A stretch of DNA of 64,000 nucleotides from Heterodera schachtii (GCA_023374025.1 SIJG01000007.1:2422636-2486635); one strand, 5' to 3'; counted from the stretch's first letter, positions 46,755 to 58,560 are shown. The notes: a model not told the origin generated them from the sequence alone. Made by a program: numbers and translations.

Positions 46755-47548
46755 GAGACGAATCGATTGGTATATCATTTGTGCCGTTTTTTTACGAGGG
46801 GTTGACTATACTATATCCTAATTTTTGTTTTATAAATAATACAATTTGCTTAAATGAATAAATTAAAAAAAGAATCTTTTGGTTGACCGGATTTTTGGGC
46901 AAAAAATGCTTTTTGAAATTTGTGTAAAGATCTTTTTAATAAATTAAAGAAAATTATATTGTAAAATTTTAATTTCACTACTTTGTCTTCATTTTTTCGC
47001 TTTTGTACTCAATTACAAATTGCAAAAAGAATGAAACTCATTAAAAATTTTATTTGCAATTATTAGCAGGGCTTCGATTTTTGATGCTTTTTTTGAGAAA
47101 GTCTGCTGATTTATGCTGATTTTGAGAAAAATAACTCAAAAATGGCCATTTTTATGTAAAAATGCTACAAAAAACTCCAAAATTTTCAAATTTCTGGCGA
47201 TACATTTATTTTCTTTTGTTTAATTTTTATTCCTTAGAAATTTTATTGCTAGGTTGTTTATTAACTAATTAGTTTCTCCTTTTTCAATACTTTTTAAGTT
47301 CAAAACTCAAAATTTTCAAAATTTGCTGATTTATGCTGATTTTTGGAAAAATGTTTAAAAAATGGCCATTCTTAGCCTGTCGAACCGGCGGCCCCAAAAT
47401 CCCTTAAATTATCAAAATTTGACTAATAAATTGCCAATTTTAAGTGAGAATTTGTTAAAAATGATAAAAAATTTCAATTTTTTTCTTATAAATTACCTAA
47501 AAATGGCAAAAATCGTTCATTTTTGGCGAAAATCTGTTAATTCTATTT

Positions 47549-48520
47549 TTCATATTGCCTTTGTCCAATTCAGGGGGAATCGTATAATCAGGACCTTTTC
47601 TATTTTTCAAATACGAATCGTAAAAATCAGGACCTTTTCTATTTTTCATATTGTCTTTCTCAAATTCGGAAATAATTTAGAAGGAATATCCGACAAAAAT
47701 TTTTCCTCTTTTTTTTCATTTTATCTATTTTTCATATTGCCTTTCTTCATTTCAGGACGCATCGTAAAAATTCAGAACACTTTGGATTTTCAGCTTCAAT
47801 AAAAGGAAATGTGACTCTGAAAATTACTCATTAGTAATAATTTATTAAAATTTTCATATTCCTTTCCTTCACTATTCCATTAAAAAATCTAATGAAACTT
47901 TTATAATATAATTTAAATAAAATTAGATAATCATGTATTTGTAAAATTACAATTTCTTAGAAAGCAATAATTGCACAGCTTTTTGAGTTTGTTTTTTTTT
48001 GTGATTTTTCACAGTTGACTTCAATGTTAAGCAATTTGAAATAGGTATATGAAAGAGAAATAATTTTTTAATGGTGCTTAATGTATTTATATTTAATTTT
48101 TTATGTAATTTTTAAAATAAAATAAACACAAATTTGACTTACATTGAAAAAGTTAAAAATTATTAGCCTTTTTGAAAAATTCACTAGCCTTTTTGATTTT
48201 TCATATTGCCTTTCTCCAATTCAGGCCGAATCGTATAATCAGGACCTTTTCTATTTTTCAAATACGAATCGTAAAAATCAGGACCTTTTCTATTTTTCAT
48301 ATTGTCTTTCTCAAATTCGGAAATAATTTAGAAGGAATATCCGACAAAATTTTTCCTCTTTTTTTCATTTTATCTATTTTTCATATTGCCTTTCTCTAAT
48401 TCAGGCCGAATCGTATAATCAGGACCTTTTCTATTTTTCATATTGCCTTTGTCCAATTCAGGCCGAATCGTATAATCAGGACCTTTTCTATTTTTCAAAT
48501 ACGAATCGTAAAATCAGGAC
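47549..48520. repeat. Dispersed direct repeat: CGAATCGTATAATCAGGACC units
   Basis: The unit 'tttttcatattgcctttct(c)caattcaggccgaatcgtataatcaggacc' and its variants occur at 47549-47660, 47728-47790, 48195-48300 and 48376-48520. A longer shared block ('caaattcggaaataatttagaaggaatatccgac') is present at 47650 and 48310. It is non-coding. Confidence 0.75.
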
Positions 48521-48599
48521 CTTTTTGAATAAATTTATTCAGAAAATATTTAGCATTCTGCCCTTTGAAATTTTCAAAAAATCCAATGCGGACCCTGCT

Positions 48600-49005
48600 T
48601 CGGGATTTGGACTCAAAATTTTTTGCGGGACGGGATCCCGCGGGGTTAATACCGCAAATCCCGCAAGTGCGGACTGGGATCCCGCAAAATCCCGCGCCGG
48701 TCCACCTATTTTCGCAACTTTTTGTTATTTTGGGCGTTTTTAGCCTTATTTTGCACTTTTTGTCAACAATTTTACTACTTATTTCAGTATTTTAACATCT
48801 AAAACATAGCTCTAATTATAACTAGAGCTCGGTGCGGGACGGGACCCGCGTGGGATTTTGCGGGGTTCCAGTCCACAATCCCGCATTTTTTGGAAAATAC
48901 ATATTTTACGGGATTTATACCTGCGGGATCACGTCCCGCAAAGTTTTGGAGTTCCAATCCCGCAGCGGGATCCGCTAATTTGATTTTTTCTGCGAGATCC
49001 TGCGG
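48600..49005. repeat. GGGATCCCGC-rich foldback repeats
   Basis: Two clusters (48600-48710 and 48826-49005) are made of CGGGAT, ATCCCGC and GCGGGA blocks in both orientations, able to form many hairpins. The style resembles the CCGGGACC element at 18679-18867, but the ends are not well defined. Confidence 0.55.
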
Positions 49006-49153
49006 GTTCCGCATTAAATTATTTGAGGATTTCAAAGGCTAGAATGTCAAATATTTTGAATAAATTTATACATAAATTCAATTAAATTAAAGCCATTTTT
49101 TTTATCTCAAATATCATGAAAATAATTTATATATTTAAATAAAGAAGAACCCA

Positions 49154-51139
49154 ATGCTTTGTTCTGCTTCTCCTATTTTTTTGCTATTGTTATTTTACAT
49201 CGATTTTTTATTTCATATTTCAAATGCAAATCCATCGGTGAGTCAATTAATAGCGTAGTTATATTTAATAATCCAATTTAATAGGTTGAGGACAAAATGC
49301 TAATTACATTTATGAAAGGACAGCAAGAAATTCAATTAAGTGAATACCCAAAACAAAGATATGAAGCACACCTTGGCTTTATGCATTTTATGAGAAAAAA
49401 TTGGCAATGTGATCAAATTGCAAATGAATTTGATGAATTTGAACGGACAGAATGCCAAAAATATCGAAAATATTTGGACATTTTGTATGAATATTTAAGC
49501 AGAGAATACGCCGGATTTCCAACAGTGAAGCCAAAATTTGTGTTTAAGAGAAAACAATTTGAAATTGAAGGACCAATAATTTATGCAGCGAATTGTCTGG
49601 CCAAAATTTCGAACTTTTATTTTAATGCGAAAGAGAGTTATTATTATAGTTATAAATTAAATTCATCGTTCCTTTATCGTTTTGAACTAAATTTGTTGAA
49701 TGAAGACCGATTGAATTATGAATTTAAATTGGAAAATGAACGAAAATTGCCAATTAATGAAATGATTTTGGAATTGGCAATTGACACAGCGAATGAATGC
49801 CAAACAAATGAAAGTTTAGACGGAATAATTCGACAAAATTATGACAAAAATTTGGAGGAAATGTTCAAAAAAGCGGAGAAAAAGGCAAAAAAAGACAGTC
49901 CATGGGAAGCCGATGAAATAAATTATGACAAGCATTGGATAATTGTAGATTCAAAATTCGATGATCAATTGACATGGGTGAGACTTAATAAATATTCAAT
50001 AAAAATTATATAAATTCAAATTTTAGCTTGAAGATGCTTTATTTTCGGAATTTGTCAAAGGATTAGCGACAAATTCAGAGAAATTTTTTGGCATGGCAAA
50101 AGAATATTCAAATTATTTGTGTCAATTGCAAGAAGAAGGAAATATCTATGCGCATAATGAATATATGCTCAAAGATGGGTTAAACGAAACTGAGAAAATG
50201 AAAGAGTATTTGACGCTAAAATACAAATTCCATCTTAGCTTTTTGTATTTGAGTGAGAATTGGCAATGTGACAAAATTGTAGATCAACTAATTGAAAATA
50301 AACGGAAGGAAGACCAAAGAATTTATCGAGAACATTTCAATTTTATGGAAGAGACAATTGGAGAGGAATTTAAAGAAGAGATACGGAAAAAATGCCAAAA
50401 ATATCGAAATTATTTGGACATTTTATATGAATATTTATTCCGACTGTATGTTGAAGGTTTGTTTAAGTTGACATTATTTTGAAATTTAAACTTGGTGATA
50501 CGACTATACTCAAAAACCATCAAAATGGGCGTTACTCAAATAACCATTAAAATATAAAATTTTTGATATAATTTTGCTCAAAGGCAAACTAATTTTTAAT
50601 TCTTAATATTTGATTTTTTGAATTTTCAGGTTATAACTTTATTTAAGCTTAACAAAACTTTTTGAAATTTTGCAGGATAATAGAAAACATTTAGGGCTAT
50701 CGAAAGAAATTTTAAAATTTTGTTAATTTTGGGCGAAGTTAGGAATAATTTTCTGTCAAAAATTTTTTTCATTTGATGGTTTTTGAGTAACGACCCGGCA
50801 CCAATTTATTCAGCTAAAAACCCGAAGGTATCGAACAAATTGCCACCATTGGTTAAGCCAATATTTACTAGTGAAGGGCAAGATCCTTGCAGTTTAATTG
50901 AAGTTGTCAAATCTCTGAATGATTTTTCGAAATATTCTTGGCATAGAGATGAAAAGGCTCCTGATGAAATAAAATTGATAAATGAAAAGGAATTAAATTT
51001 TGAAATTAAAGAGGAGAAAAATGATGGCGAACCAACGGACATTGAAATTCTTCGAACCGAATTTGAGCAAAATATGAAAAATATGTATGAATTTAAGAAG
51101 AGAAGAATTATTTTTGGTGAATTTTTAAAAATTTTTTAA
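49154..51139 (+). CDS. Secreted two-repeat family, copy B (intact reading frame, about 510 residues)
   Basis: Exon 1 (49154-49237) encodes MLCSASPIFLLLLFYIDFLF then HISNANPS. Exon 2 (49285-49977, 231 codons) begins VEDKMLITFMKGQQ and carries repeat 1: RKNWQCDQI, YRKYLDILYEYLSREYAG, GPIIYAANCLAKIS, LNEDRLNYEFK, LPINEMILELA, NLEEMFKKAEKKAKK, and FDDQLTW at the donor. Exon 3 (50027-50456) begins LEDALFSEFVKGL and has SENWQCDKI and a longer insert before ILYEYLFRLYVEG. Exon 4 (50814-51139) has PPLVKPIF, EVVKSLNDFSKYSW, INEKELNFEIK and ends EFLKIF-stop. Its coil tail is shortened: the usual SSPFS ending survives only as a relic at 51203-51235. All splice phases agree. The third intron contains a MITE. 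Likely secreted; function unknown; a parasitism effector is a guess from context. Confidence 0.8.
50493..50803. mobile_element. MITE inside intron 3 of copy B, related to the 21.4 kb element
   Basis: The left end TGGTGATACGACTATACTC and the right end GAGTAACGACCCGGCACCA, with shared inner blocks 'aaccatcaaaatgggcgtta', 'gaaattttgcaggataatag' and 'tttagggctatcga', identify it as the same family as 21432-22200. It stops just 10 bp before the exon 4 acceptor (50812-50813), so splicing remains possible. Confidence 0.75.
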
Positions 51140-51803
51140 TCCATTGCTTTTCTGATTTTTCTGTTTTTTCGTTTTTTCCCAATTTATTTATTTCTAACGA
51201 TTTGGCACTTTCATTTCGTCGCCTTTTCATAATAATTCCTTTTTCCCATCAAATTCATTGGCCTTTCTGCTGATTTCTCTTTGTAATTTTTGACTTTGAT
51301 TTGTAATACAGGAAAAGTCATAATTTTTTTTTGGATTAACATTAATTAACTAATCATTTTTTAAATTTCTTTCTCATCAAAAATCAAAGAATCATATTTC
51401 CAGTTTTTGGAAATTTTTTTTTAGGTTTTTCCAACTAAAAATCAGCGAATTCACATTTTTTTCAATTGTTTCATAATTACTTTTTACTATTTATATTTTT
51501 TAGCATTTTACCCACTTAAAATAAGAAAAATTTATTCATTTTGTCGCTTTGAATGAATGCGGAAAAATGTTCAAATGTTAAATTTCAAACAAAACATTAA
51601 ATTGTTGTTATTCTTTTTTATACTTAAGCATCAAATGACACATTAACATTAACGAAAAGGAATTTGTAATTATTATTTTTTAATTAGAAAAGTGGCGAAA
51701 AAAGTTAAACAATGAAAAAAAAATTCCAACAAAAATAATTCGTCTGGAATTTATTATAAAAGAATTGTTTTAAAATTTAATTCCAACCATAAAAAAAATC
51801 GGA
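51140..51803. other. Spacer between copy B and the aspartic protease; upstream part shared with 32.8 kb
   Basis: The relic of the family 3' end is at 51203-51235. Bases 51605-51803 are the direct upstream region of the protease and align with 32810-32996, so they probably include its promoter. No TATA-like or other named element could be assigned with confidence. Confidence 0.45.
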
Positions 51804-54800
51804 ATGAAAAACTTTTTTGCGCTTTTCCATTTAATTTTGGCTACTGTATTTTTTGATTATGCCTACAGTATCGGTGATGCCGTTCTTCAAATGCCATTGC
51901 ATAAAACGCAAAAACGTCAAAATTTGTTGAAATCAACTGACGGAAGGGCTAAATTCTTGCAACATTACGAAGTGAAATAAATTTGAAATTTCATTTTCGT
52001 CGGCTATTAGTAAAAACATGGGGCCTTCAGATAAAATTTAAAAAAAAAAACCGAAATTCAAAGGCGAGAGAATAAACAACATAATTAGTAATATTTCGGG
52101 AAGTTTTAGAAAAACCTCTTACTAAATTCGAAATATTTTGGTATTTAAATGTATTCCAAGAGCCATAAAACACATAATATAGAAAGAAATTTGGCAAAAA
52201 AGGACAGATGAAATGAAGTTAGAAATTGAGTCCCTAAAAAATAATTTTTTTCAAAAAAAAATATTTAAAATAGTTTAGAAATTTTTTTTCATATTTTATA
52301 GGATGAATACAGTTCGCCCGTGTTCAATTTTTACGACATTACATACGTCACGAAATTATACATTGGTAAAAATATATACAATGATAAACTTTCTGGGGTT
52401 TTTAAGAGTACACTACGGTTTCATAAGTGAAATAATTAAGAAAATACTGCTCGTTTTCCCTAATATTTTGGTAAAAGATTTGGATATTTTTCAATAAATA
52501 TTAATAAGTTGAATTTATATTTAAATAAACCCATTCTCATTTTCTTTATTAAATGTTTGATTTTTTACTAGTTTTCTCAAAAATTAATAAATTTTAGCTT
52601 GATTTTATTTGCATTTTTTCTTCGAAATTATTTTTAAATTTTTAAATTAAATTTAAGAAAAATTACTCTCAATTTTGAAACTGTATGCATATTTTTAATA
52701 TTTTATATACATAAATGCATTTTATGTACATATATTATAGCGTAAGTGATTTTTTTATCCGGCCATCCAAATACACAATAACCCAATTAAATTTTAAAAT
52801 TAAATAAAATTAAAAAATTGCGCGCTCGCAAACCGTTCACCGACTCCGACCGAATGCAACCACCTGTCCTGTTGTGGGATGTGCCATTGCCAGGCATTTT
52901 TGCAAATTGGCCGTAGCCATTCATCGTACTTTCTCAACTGGACTGAACACAACAGTGTGGCAAATTCCTGCCCCCTCTCTCTCTCTGCTCCTCAGTTTCT
53001 TTTTTTCTCTGTGGCAGCAGCAGAGGGCACCGGCCGGCCACACACGTACATCAACTATTTCTCCACTTCATTTTTCTCTGTCACCCAAACGACCTCGGGT
53101 TTTACGACGTATACGCACCGCTTTTCTCTCTTCCGTACTGATCAACCTCCATATTTACTCCACTGTTTCTCAACTTTGCATTTCTCTGTCACGACAGACA
53201 GCAAAACGCGGCACACTGTGGGAATGGTGGGGAATGCCAGACACTGTCCACGCCGGGCGGGTGGGAAACGGCGTCAGTGAACAACGAGCGCGACGCATAG
53301 CGCACGCGTATGATTTCTCTGCCATCTTTTTCATGAACTATTTCGTTTGTTCTCTGGCATCTTTGCCTGTGCTATTTGTTCGCTTTACTTTTTTGCTATG
53401 CTTGTGAGCTCTGTGCTATTTTTCTTTTTCACTTTAATTTGCCCATTTTCCGCATTATGCCTAGGAGGGCACTTTATCAAAGTTTTAAGCATTTAAAATA
53501 CTGATGAGAAATGCACAAAAAAAAAAAAATTAAATTTTTTGCGAAATATTTCATTTTTATGCCAATACCCATAAATTAAAAAATATTTTGGAATTAATAA
53601 AGTATTTAAGAAAATATTTTAACTTTACCAATATTTTGATAATTAGTTTTGCATTTTGGGATTCATAGCAGAAATTAGTGATTTTTTGGACAAAATCTAT
53701 TAACAAATGTTTATTTTTATAGACTTTTTTTGCGTTTGAAATACAGTCAAAACATCATTTTGGGTAGGCCTTTTTTTATTTTTTGTTTCTCAATTTCTCT
53801 TTTTTTTATCAATATTTTCTTAAATATTTTGGAATTCTTTCCTAAACATTTATTTAAATATTTCTGGATTTATTAAAAGACGGTTTAAAAATAAAATATA
53901 GCAAAAAATAACGTGACAAGGCCAATGAAAAAAAGTATGCCAATATTTATTTATGTATTAGATAAATATTTAATTATTATTAAATTATATTTGTTTTTTT
54001 CTGAATAAATTACCAAACTTCACTTTTTAAACAAATTTTTTCACTATGTCATTTTAGGTAAAATAAAAAAATTTTTGCTTATTTTTTAAAAAAATATCAA
54101 TTTTTGAAATTGTTTCCTTTCTTTTTTCGAAAAATTCTAACCAACATACGCCAAATACGCTCAATTAAAATAAAATTATATAAATGAGACCCCATATTAA
54201 AGTCCAAGTTTGCCCATTTTCAAGGCACACCTCCCCAAGAATTCACTGTGCAATTGGACACCGGGTCCGGCGATTTTTGGGTAGTGGACTCGGCCTGTGG
54301 CCAAAAAGGGTGCTACAAGGGTTGCACATCGCACGGCGCGGAATGGTGCAACGCGCAATGCGATCCGGAATGTTGTGGCCAAAATGGTGGCGGTGGAACG
54401 ACAACAACGACGGCAACACAACCTGTGCCAACCGCGACGCCGGCGGCACAATTTCCCGGCTTTTGGCATGCCGAGACTGACGTGCCACGGTCGTGCCAAA
54501 ATTTGTCCAAATTTGACAGCCAAAAATCCACTTCATACCAAGAGACGAACATGACATTTTCGATTGAGTACGGACTTGGGTTTGCGGCCGGCTTAATTGG
54601 CCGAGACCTGGTGCAGGTTAGAGATGGAAAAATTAGAAATTTGGATAATTTGTAAAATTTTGCGGATACAAATAAAAATTCATAGGACAGAAATTGATAA
54701 ATGCCTACCTAAGGAATAATCTGAGCCTTATACATTTATTGGTTAAAATTACAAATCCTGATCAAAAAATCTCAAGATTTTATGACTGTGCATTCGGAAA

Positions 54801-57800
54801 ATATGTCCTTTCAATTTTTTACAGTTAGAAAAATTTATAAATTTAGTAAAAATTGTTTTTTTTTAAATTTACAATTAGAAATTTTTTGAAAAATAGGAAA
54901 TTTTAAATGAATTAAGAATTACTGTTTTTTTTTAAAAAAAATTCTTGACAAAACCGCTGAAATTAATTTTTATAATTCTTTCTTTTAATTTTCTAAATTT
55001 CCAAAGATTTTTGAAAAATGGTTTTGAAAATTTTGAAAAAAAAAATTTCGGCGTTTTCTGGTAATGAACCGATAAATTTTTTATCGCGTGAATATTTACT
55101 GCGGTTTGGATTCTCAGTATTTTTTTTAATTAACATCTCCTAATTGTTGATAATTAATGCGGTGTTTTTCAGTTTGCCTCCGATTCCAACGAAACAGATG
55201 GGCTGAGAGTGTGCCAAGCCTACTTTGGCCAAGCCAATCAGAAGGACACCCAAACACCGACATTCAACGGCATTTTAGGCCTTGCCCTAAAGACAATCAA
55301 TCAAAATGTGGACCCACTTTTCATCCAGGCCTACAAACAGGGCCTGTTCAAAAAGCCGTTGTTCTCACTGTATTTGGCCACCCAAGGCGCCGTGAATGGC
55401 ACATTAGGGGGAGGTGAGGCGTGGCATGGCACTTTTTGAATGGGACAGGCAAAAAAAATGTGATCAGAAATTCTCGATCCCGGAATGCTTATTTGTTGTT
55501 CAATCCTTGGTCTCGGACTACTGAAAATGGCTAATTGTGGTTTTGCGGAATTTATGGGTGGTTCTTAGATGCCTATGTGAATGGTTGAGGAAATACTTAT
55601 TGGATTTTAATGAATTTTATTAAGAAAGTGTTTAAATAAAAAATTACTGAAACACAGTCCGAGTGTTTTGGCATGATGTCATTTTAATTCTTTTAAAAAA
55701 TGGTGTTTTAACATTACTGTACCCAAAAACCAGTGCCACTATTTTTTTTAACGATTAAGGGGCTCATTAAAAATTAATGAAGCCTAATTTTGGACGCTTT
55801 TTCCTTTATTGATTTAGTCCTGATATGATAAAATTATTTGAAACTTCGTTTTTTTTATCAGTTTTGACTTTGGGTGATGTGGATGATCAAAATTGTGCAC
55901 CAATCACCGATTGGATTCCAATTACACCCAACAGATTCGGCTTATGGGAGTTCCACATCGATGTGAGAAGCTAAAAATAATTTTAATTAATAATTAATTG
56001 GAAATATTTTTTTTTTAGTCGAAATTTTTAATTAATGCATTTTAATGTGAGAAGCTAAAAAAGAATTTTAATTAATAAATAATTGGAAATGATTTTTTTA
56101 GTCGATCTTTTTAAGTATAATCCATTTTAATAAATATTTAGAGAGCATTTTTCTTTGTTTGTTCAACCTTTCAATTTTCGAGAAATTATCTCACTATTAT
56201 GCACCAAATTTTTTTTCTCGTAGAAAAATTGGCATTTTTTTAATATTTCGCAATTGATTTTCTCATTTTAAAGAAATAATTTATTGTTTCTTATGTGATT
56301 CGATTGAAAACTGATCCAAAATTTGCAAAATTTGCTGCTTTTTTCAATTTTTTGCTTTTTTGAAGCATTAGATTAATATATCCATAATTCCTTTAACAAT
56401 CGTTTTAAAGAAAGTGACTTTGGACGACGGCACACCTATTAATGGCACCAGTGATGCGGTGATCGATTCGGGCACTTCCTTTCTGATCGGTCCGTTTGAT
56501 GAGGTCAACAACATTTTACGCCATTACGGCGTTGACCCGGAAAATGGCACAATGCCGTGTGATCAAAAATTTGGACCCATCATATTCATGTTCCATGGCC
56601 AGGAATACAAAGTGGACGAGGCATGTTTTGATTCAATTTAAGTTTTTATGGGTTTTATTGAAACAAAATTTCGTTTTTTTTTGGATATTTAACTGCCTAA
56701 TTACGAAAATTGACTTAGATTTTTGTTTGGTTTTTTCGTTTACCGTATTCCTCTTATATAGCCCCTGAATTAGAGCCGCCCCTGAAATAAAACCCATTTT
56801 ATGATGGGATTGATAAATAGCCCCACCCCCCCCCCTTAATTAGTGCCCCCCTCGAAATAAAGCCCACTTTTGGGGAGGGGGGGGGTGGAAAAATAAAGCC
56901 CCTGGCGGCTCTATTTTAGGGAATACGGTATTAAAAAATCCTCTGACTTGCATCGTGAAATCATTTTATTTTTAATGTTAATGAGCAAATTTCTAAGAAT
57001 TATCACATTTTCCTTAAAAAATTTCACTGCAACTATCAAAATACTATAAAATTTTATTCAAAAAAAATAAGTTTGAAAAAATCATATTATTAGGTCTGAT
57101 CCGACCGGTTTTCTAATTAAAAATGGTTTATATATTTTTTAAATTACATCCGTTCTCATAAATATGAAATTGAAAAAAAAAATTAATTATTTTCAACAAA
57201 ATCATAGAAGACGCTGCTCTTTGATATGGGCGATGGCACTTGCTTTGTCGGTCTGATCACCTTTAAATCACTCCCATTTTGGCTGCTTGGCGACCCGTTT
57301 TGTCGAGAGTATTGCCAAGTAAAGTTTCACAATTTTTTTTATTTATTTTTATACATAATAAAAAATATTTTTGTTAAAAGGAGCGGAGAAATAATTTTTA
57401 AATAAAATTTTTGAAAATAAAAAAATAAAAAAATAAAATTCGATAGAATTATGAGAAATGAAAATTTTCAAAAAATAAGATAAAATAATTAATATCATAA
57501 TAATTGGAAAATTTAAATCATTTTTTAAGTGTTAATATTAATTGGAAAAATTTTTAAATCATTCATTATTTTCTGTGTCTCCTTTATGCTTTTTATTTAT
57601 TTTTGGCCTCCAACTCGCTTAAAATTTGGTTGATTTCTGATCATTTTAGGAAAAAAAAAAAATAAAATTCAATCAATCCTTTTTCCTTTTTTGCTGTTTA
57701 TTGGTATTTTTTACAGAATTTTAATTAATATTTTCCCATTTAAGATTCATGACGTCGAGAAAAAGCAATTTGCATTGCCGAAAGCGAAGAAGGAAAAATG

Positions 57801-57801
57801 A
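51804..57801 (+). CDS. Secreted aspartic protease (pepsin/cathepsin D family A1), eight exons, about 447 residues
   Basis: Exons: 51804-51971 (signal peptide MKNFFALFHLILATVFF..., then A1 propeptide VLQMPLHKTQKRQNLL), 52302-52365 (FNFYDITYVTKLYIG), 54225-54616, 55173-55413, 55862-55962, 56411-56620, 57208-57318, 57745-57801. The first active site is LDTGSGDFWVVD and the second is AVIDSGTSFLIG. The flap tyrosine lies in FSIEYGLGFAAGLIGRDLV. FNGILGLA, VLTLGDVD, WLLGDPFCREYC and IHDVEKKQFA-LPKAKKEK are family landmarks. Both catalytic aspartates are kept, so it should be active. Odd points: a Cys-rich insert after the first active site (SACGQKGCYKGC, then four to six more Cys) followed by a G/T/P/A-rich linker. 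Exon 6 ends at GAG before GCATGT (GC donor) or three codons earlier at GTGGAC. All phases agree. It probably acts in the gut lumen, lysosome or secretions. Confidence 0.9.
52366..54224 (+). other. Large intron 2 of the protease with a GC-rich island
   Basis: The intron is 1.86 kb. Bases 52815-53420 are clearly GC-richer than the rest, with open frames but no recognisable protein motif. They contain two copies of 'catttytctgtcac' (53069 and 53178) and TGGGAAACGGCGTCAG, whose reverse complement core (TGACGCCGTTTCCC) recurs at 62268-62281. It may be an inserted repeat, a regulatory region or a fragment of another gene. Confidence 0.4.
56741..56930. mobile_element. MITE with TACCGTATTCC...GGGAATACGGTA ends in protease intron 6
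   Basis: The terminal inverted repeats are TACCGTATTCC and GGAATACGGTA. Inside, 'agccccTgaattag...gaaataaagccca' blocks appear in opposite orientations around C-run and G-run cores. It lies in the intron between exons 6 and 7 of the aspartic protease. No coding content. Confidence 0.7.
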
Positions 57802-58560
57802 ATTTTGGAGAAATTTACCAAAAATAAAACAAGTATTACATGACTTTAAATTTTGTCAAATGTTGCTGAAAAATGATAAAGCTTAGATAATGGAGGATAT
57901 TACTTTAATAGGGACAAAAAAATTTGATTGCGCCACAAGTTTGGCATTTCGTCACTACTTTAGTGCTTTTTTTTGAGAAATTTCTTAACAAATATTTAGA
58001 AAAAACAAAAAACATCCCCTACGAAATAAACTTTCGAAAAAATTTCAAGAACCCGTTCCAAATCGCATCTAATTGTCCCCGATTTCTTGAAATAGAGCCC
58101 TAGGCGGCGGATCATGGCAAAAAAAAAATGGCGAAAAAATGGGCAAAAAAGGTGTAGGAAAAATTTTTTTGCTACTAAATATCCCCAGCCTACTAATTAA
58201 TCACAACTTTAAATGCTTAATTTATATTTTAATGATCTTTAATTGTTGAAAATAAAAAAATCAATTATAATAAAAATGAAAATTTAAGCCTTTTTTCAAG
58301 ACCAAAATGAATTTCTTCACGAAATTTTATTTTAAAAAATAATAAATAATTTTTTTTAATTTTCAGCATTAATTTTTTTAAACTTTTCTTAAGCTTAATT
58401 TCCTTCATTTTTAATTATGCACTAAATTTTTTGTATTTAAATACCAAAAATATATTTTTTTTATTAATTTTAAAACAAATTAAAAATTGCTTAAAAAACT
58501 ATTCATTTATTAAATGCGATAATTTATCGCAATTTTGCGTTATTTCTTTCGTTCTTCCAT
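57802..58560. other. Intergenic region between two convergent genes
   Basis: The protease stop (57801, plus) and the stop of the minus-strand secreted gene (58561) face each other across 759 bp of AT-rich DNA. It should hold both 3' untranslated regions. AATAAA-like signals are too frequent in this composition to assign. Confidence 0.6.

Larger units (their letters stand above)
45758..49153. other. Long gene-free spacer rich in repeats
   Basis: AT-rich DNA. It contains a relic of the family 3' end (45957-45986, plus, 'ttttcgattcgtcgccattttcat'), a 55-bp direct repeat (46304-46358 and 46700-46754), a dispersed repeat (47549-47790 and 48190-48520), and GGGATCCCGC-rich blocks (48600-48710 and 48826-49005). 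The open frames across it have no splice context or recognisable motif. Confidence 0.5.

Noticed and set aside
47362..48399. Open frames containing IVKIRTFSIFHIVFLKFGNN
   Set aside because: They repeat because they translate the dispersed 'cgtaaaaatcaggacc' repeat, not because they are genes.
52874..53407. Open frame of 177 codons in the protease intron
   Set aside because: Two frames are open over the same GC-rich island, with no motif or splice sites; more likely repeat or regulatory DNA.
54197..54557. Minus-strand and alternative-frame open reading frames over the protease exon 3
   Set aside because: They overlap the catalytic exon with DTGSG, which is clearly the coding frame.
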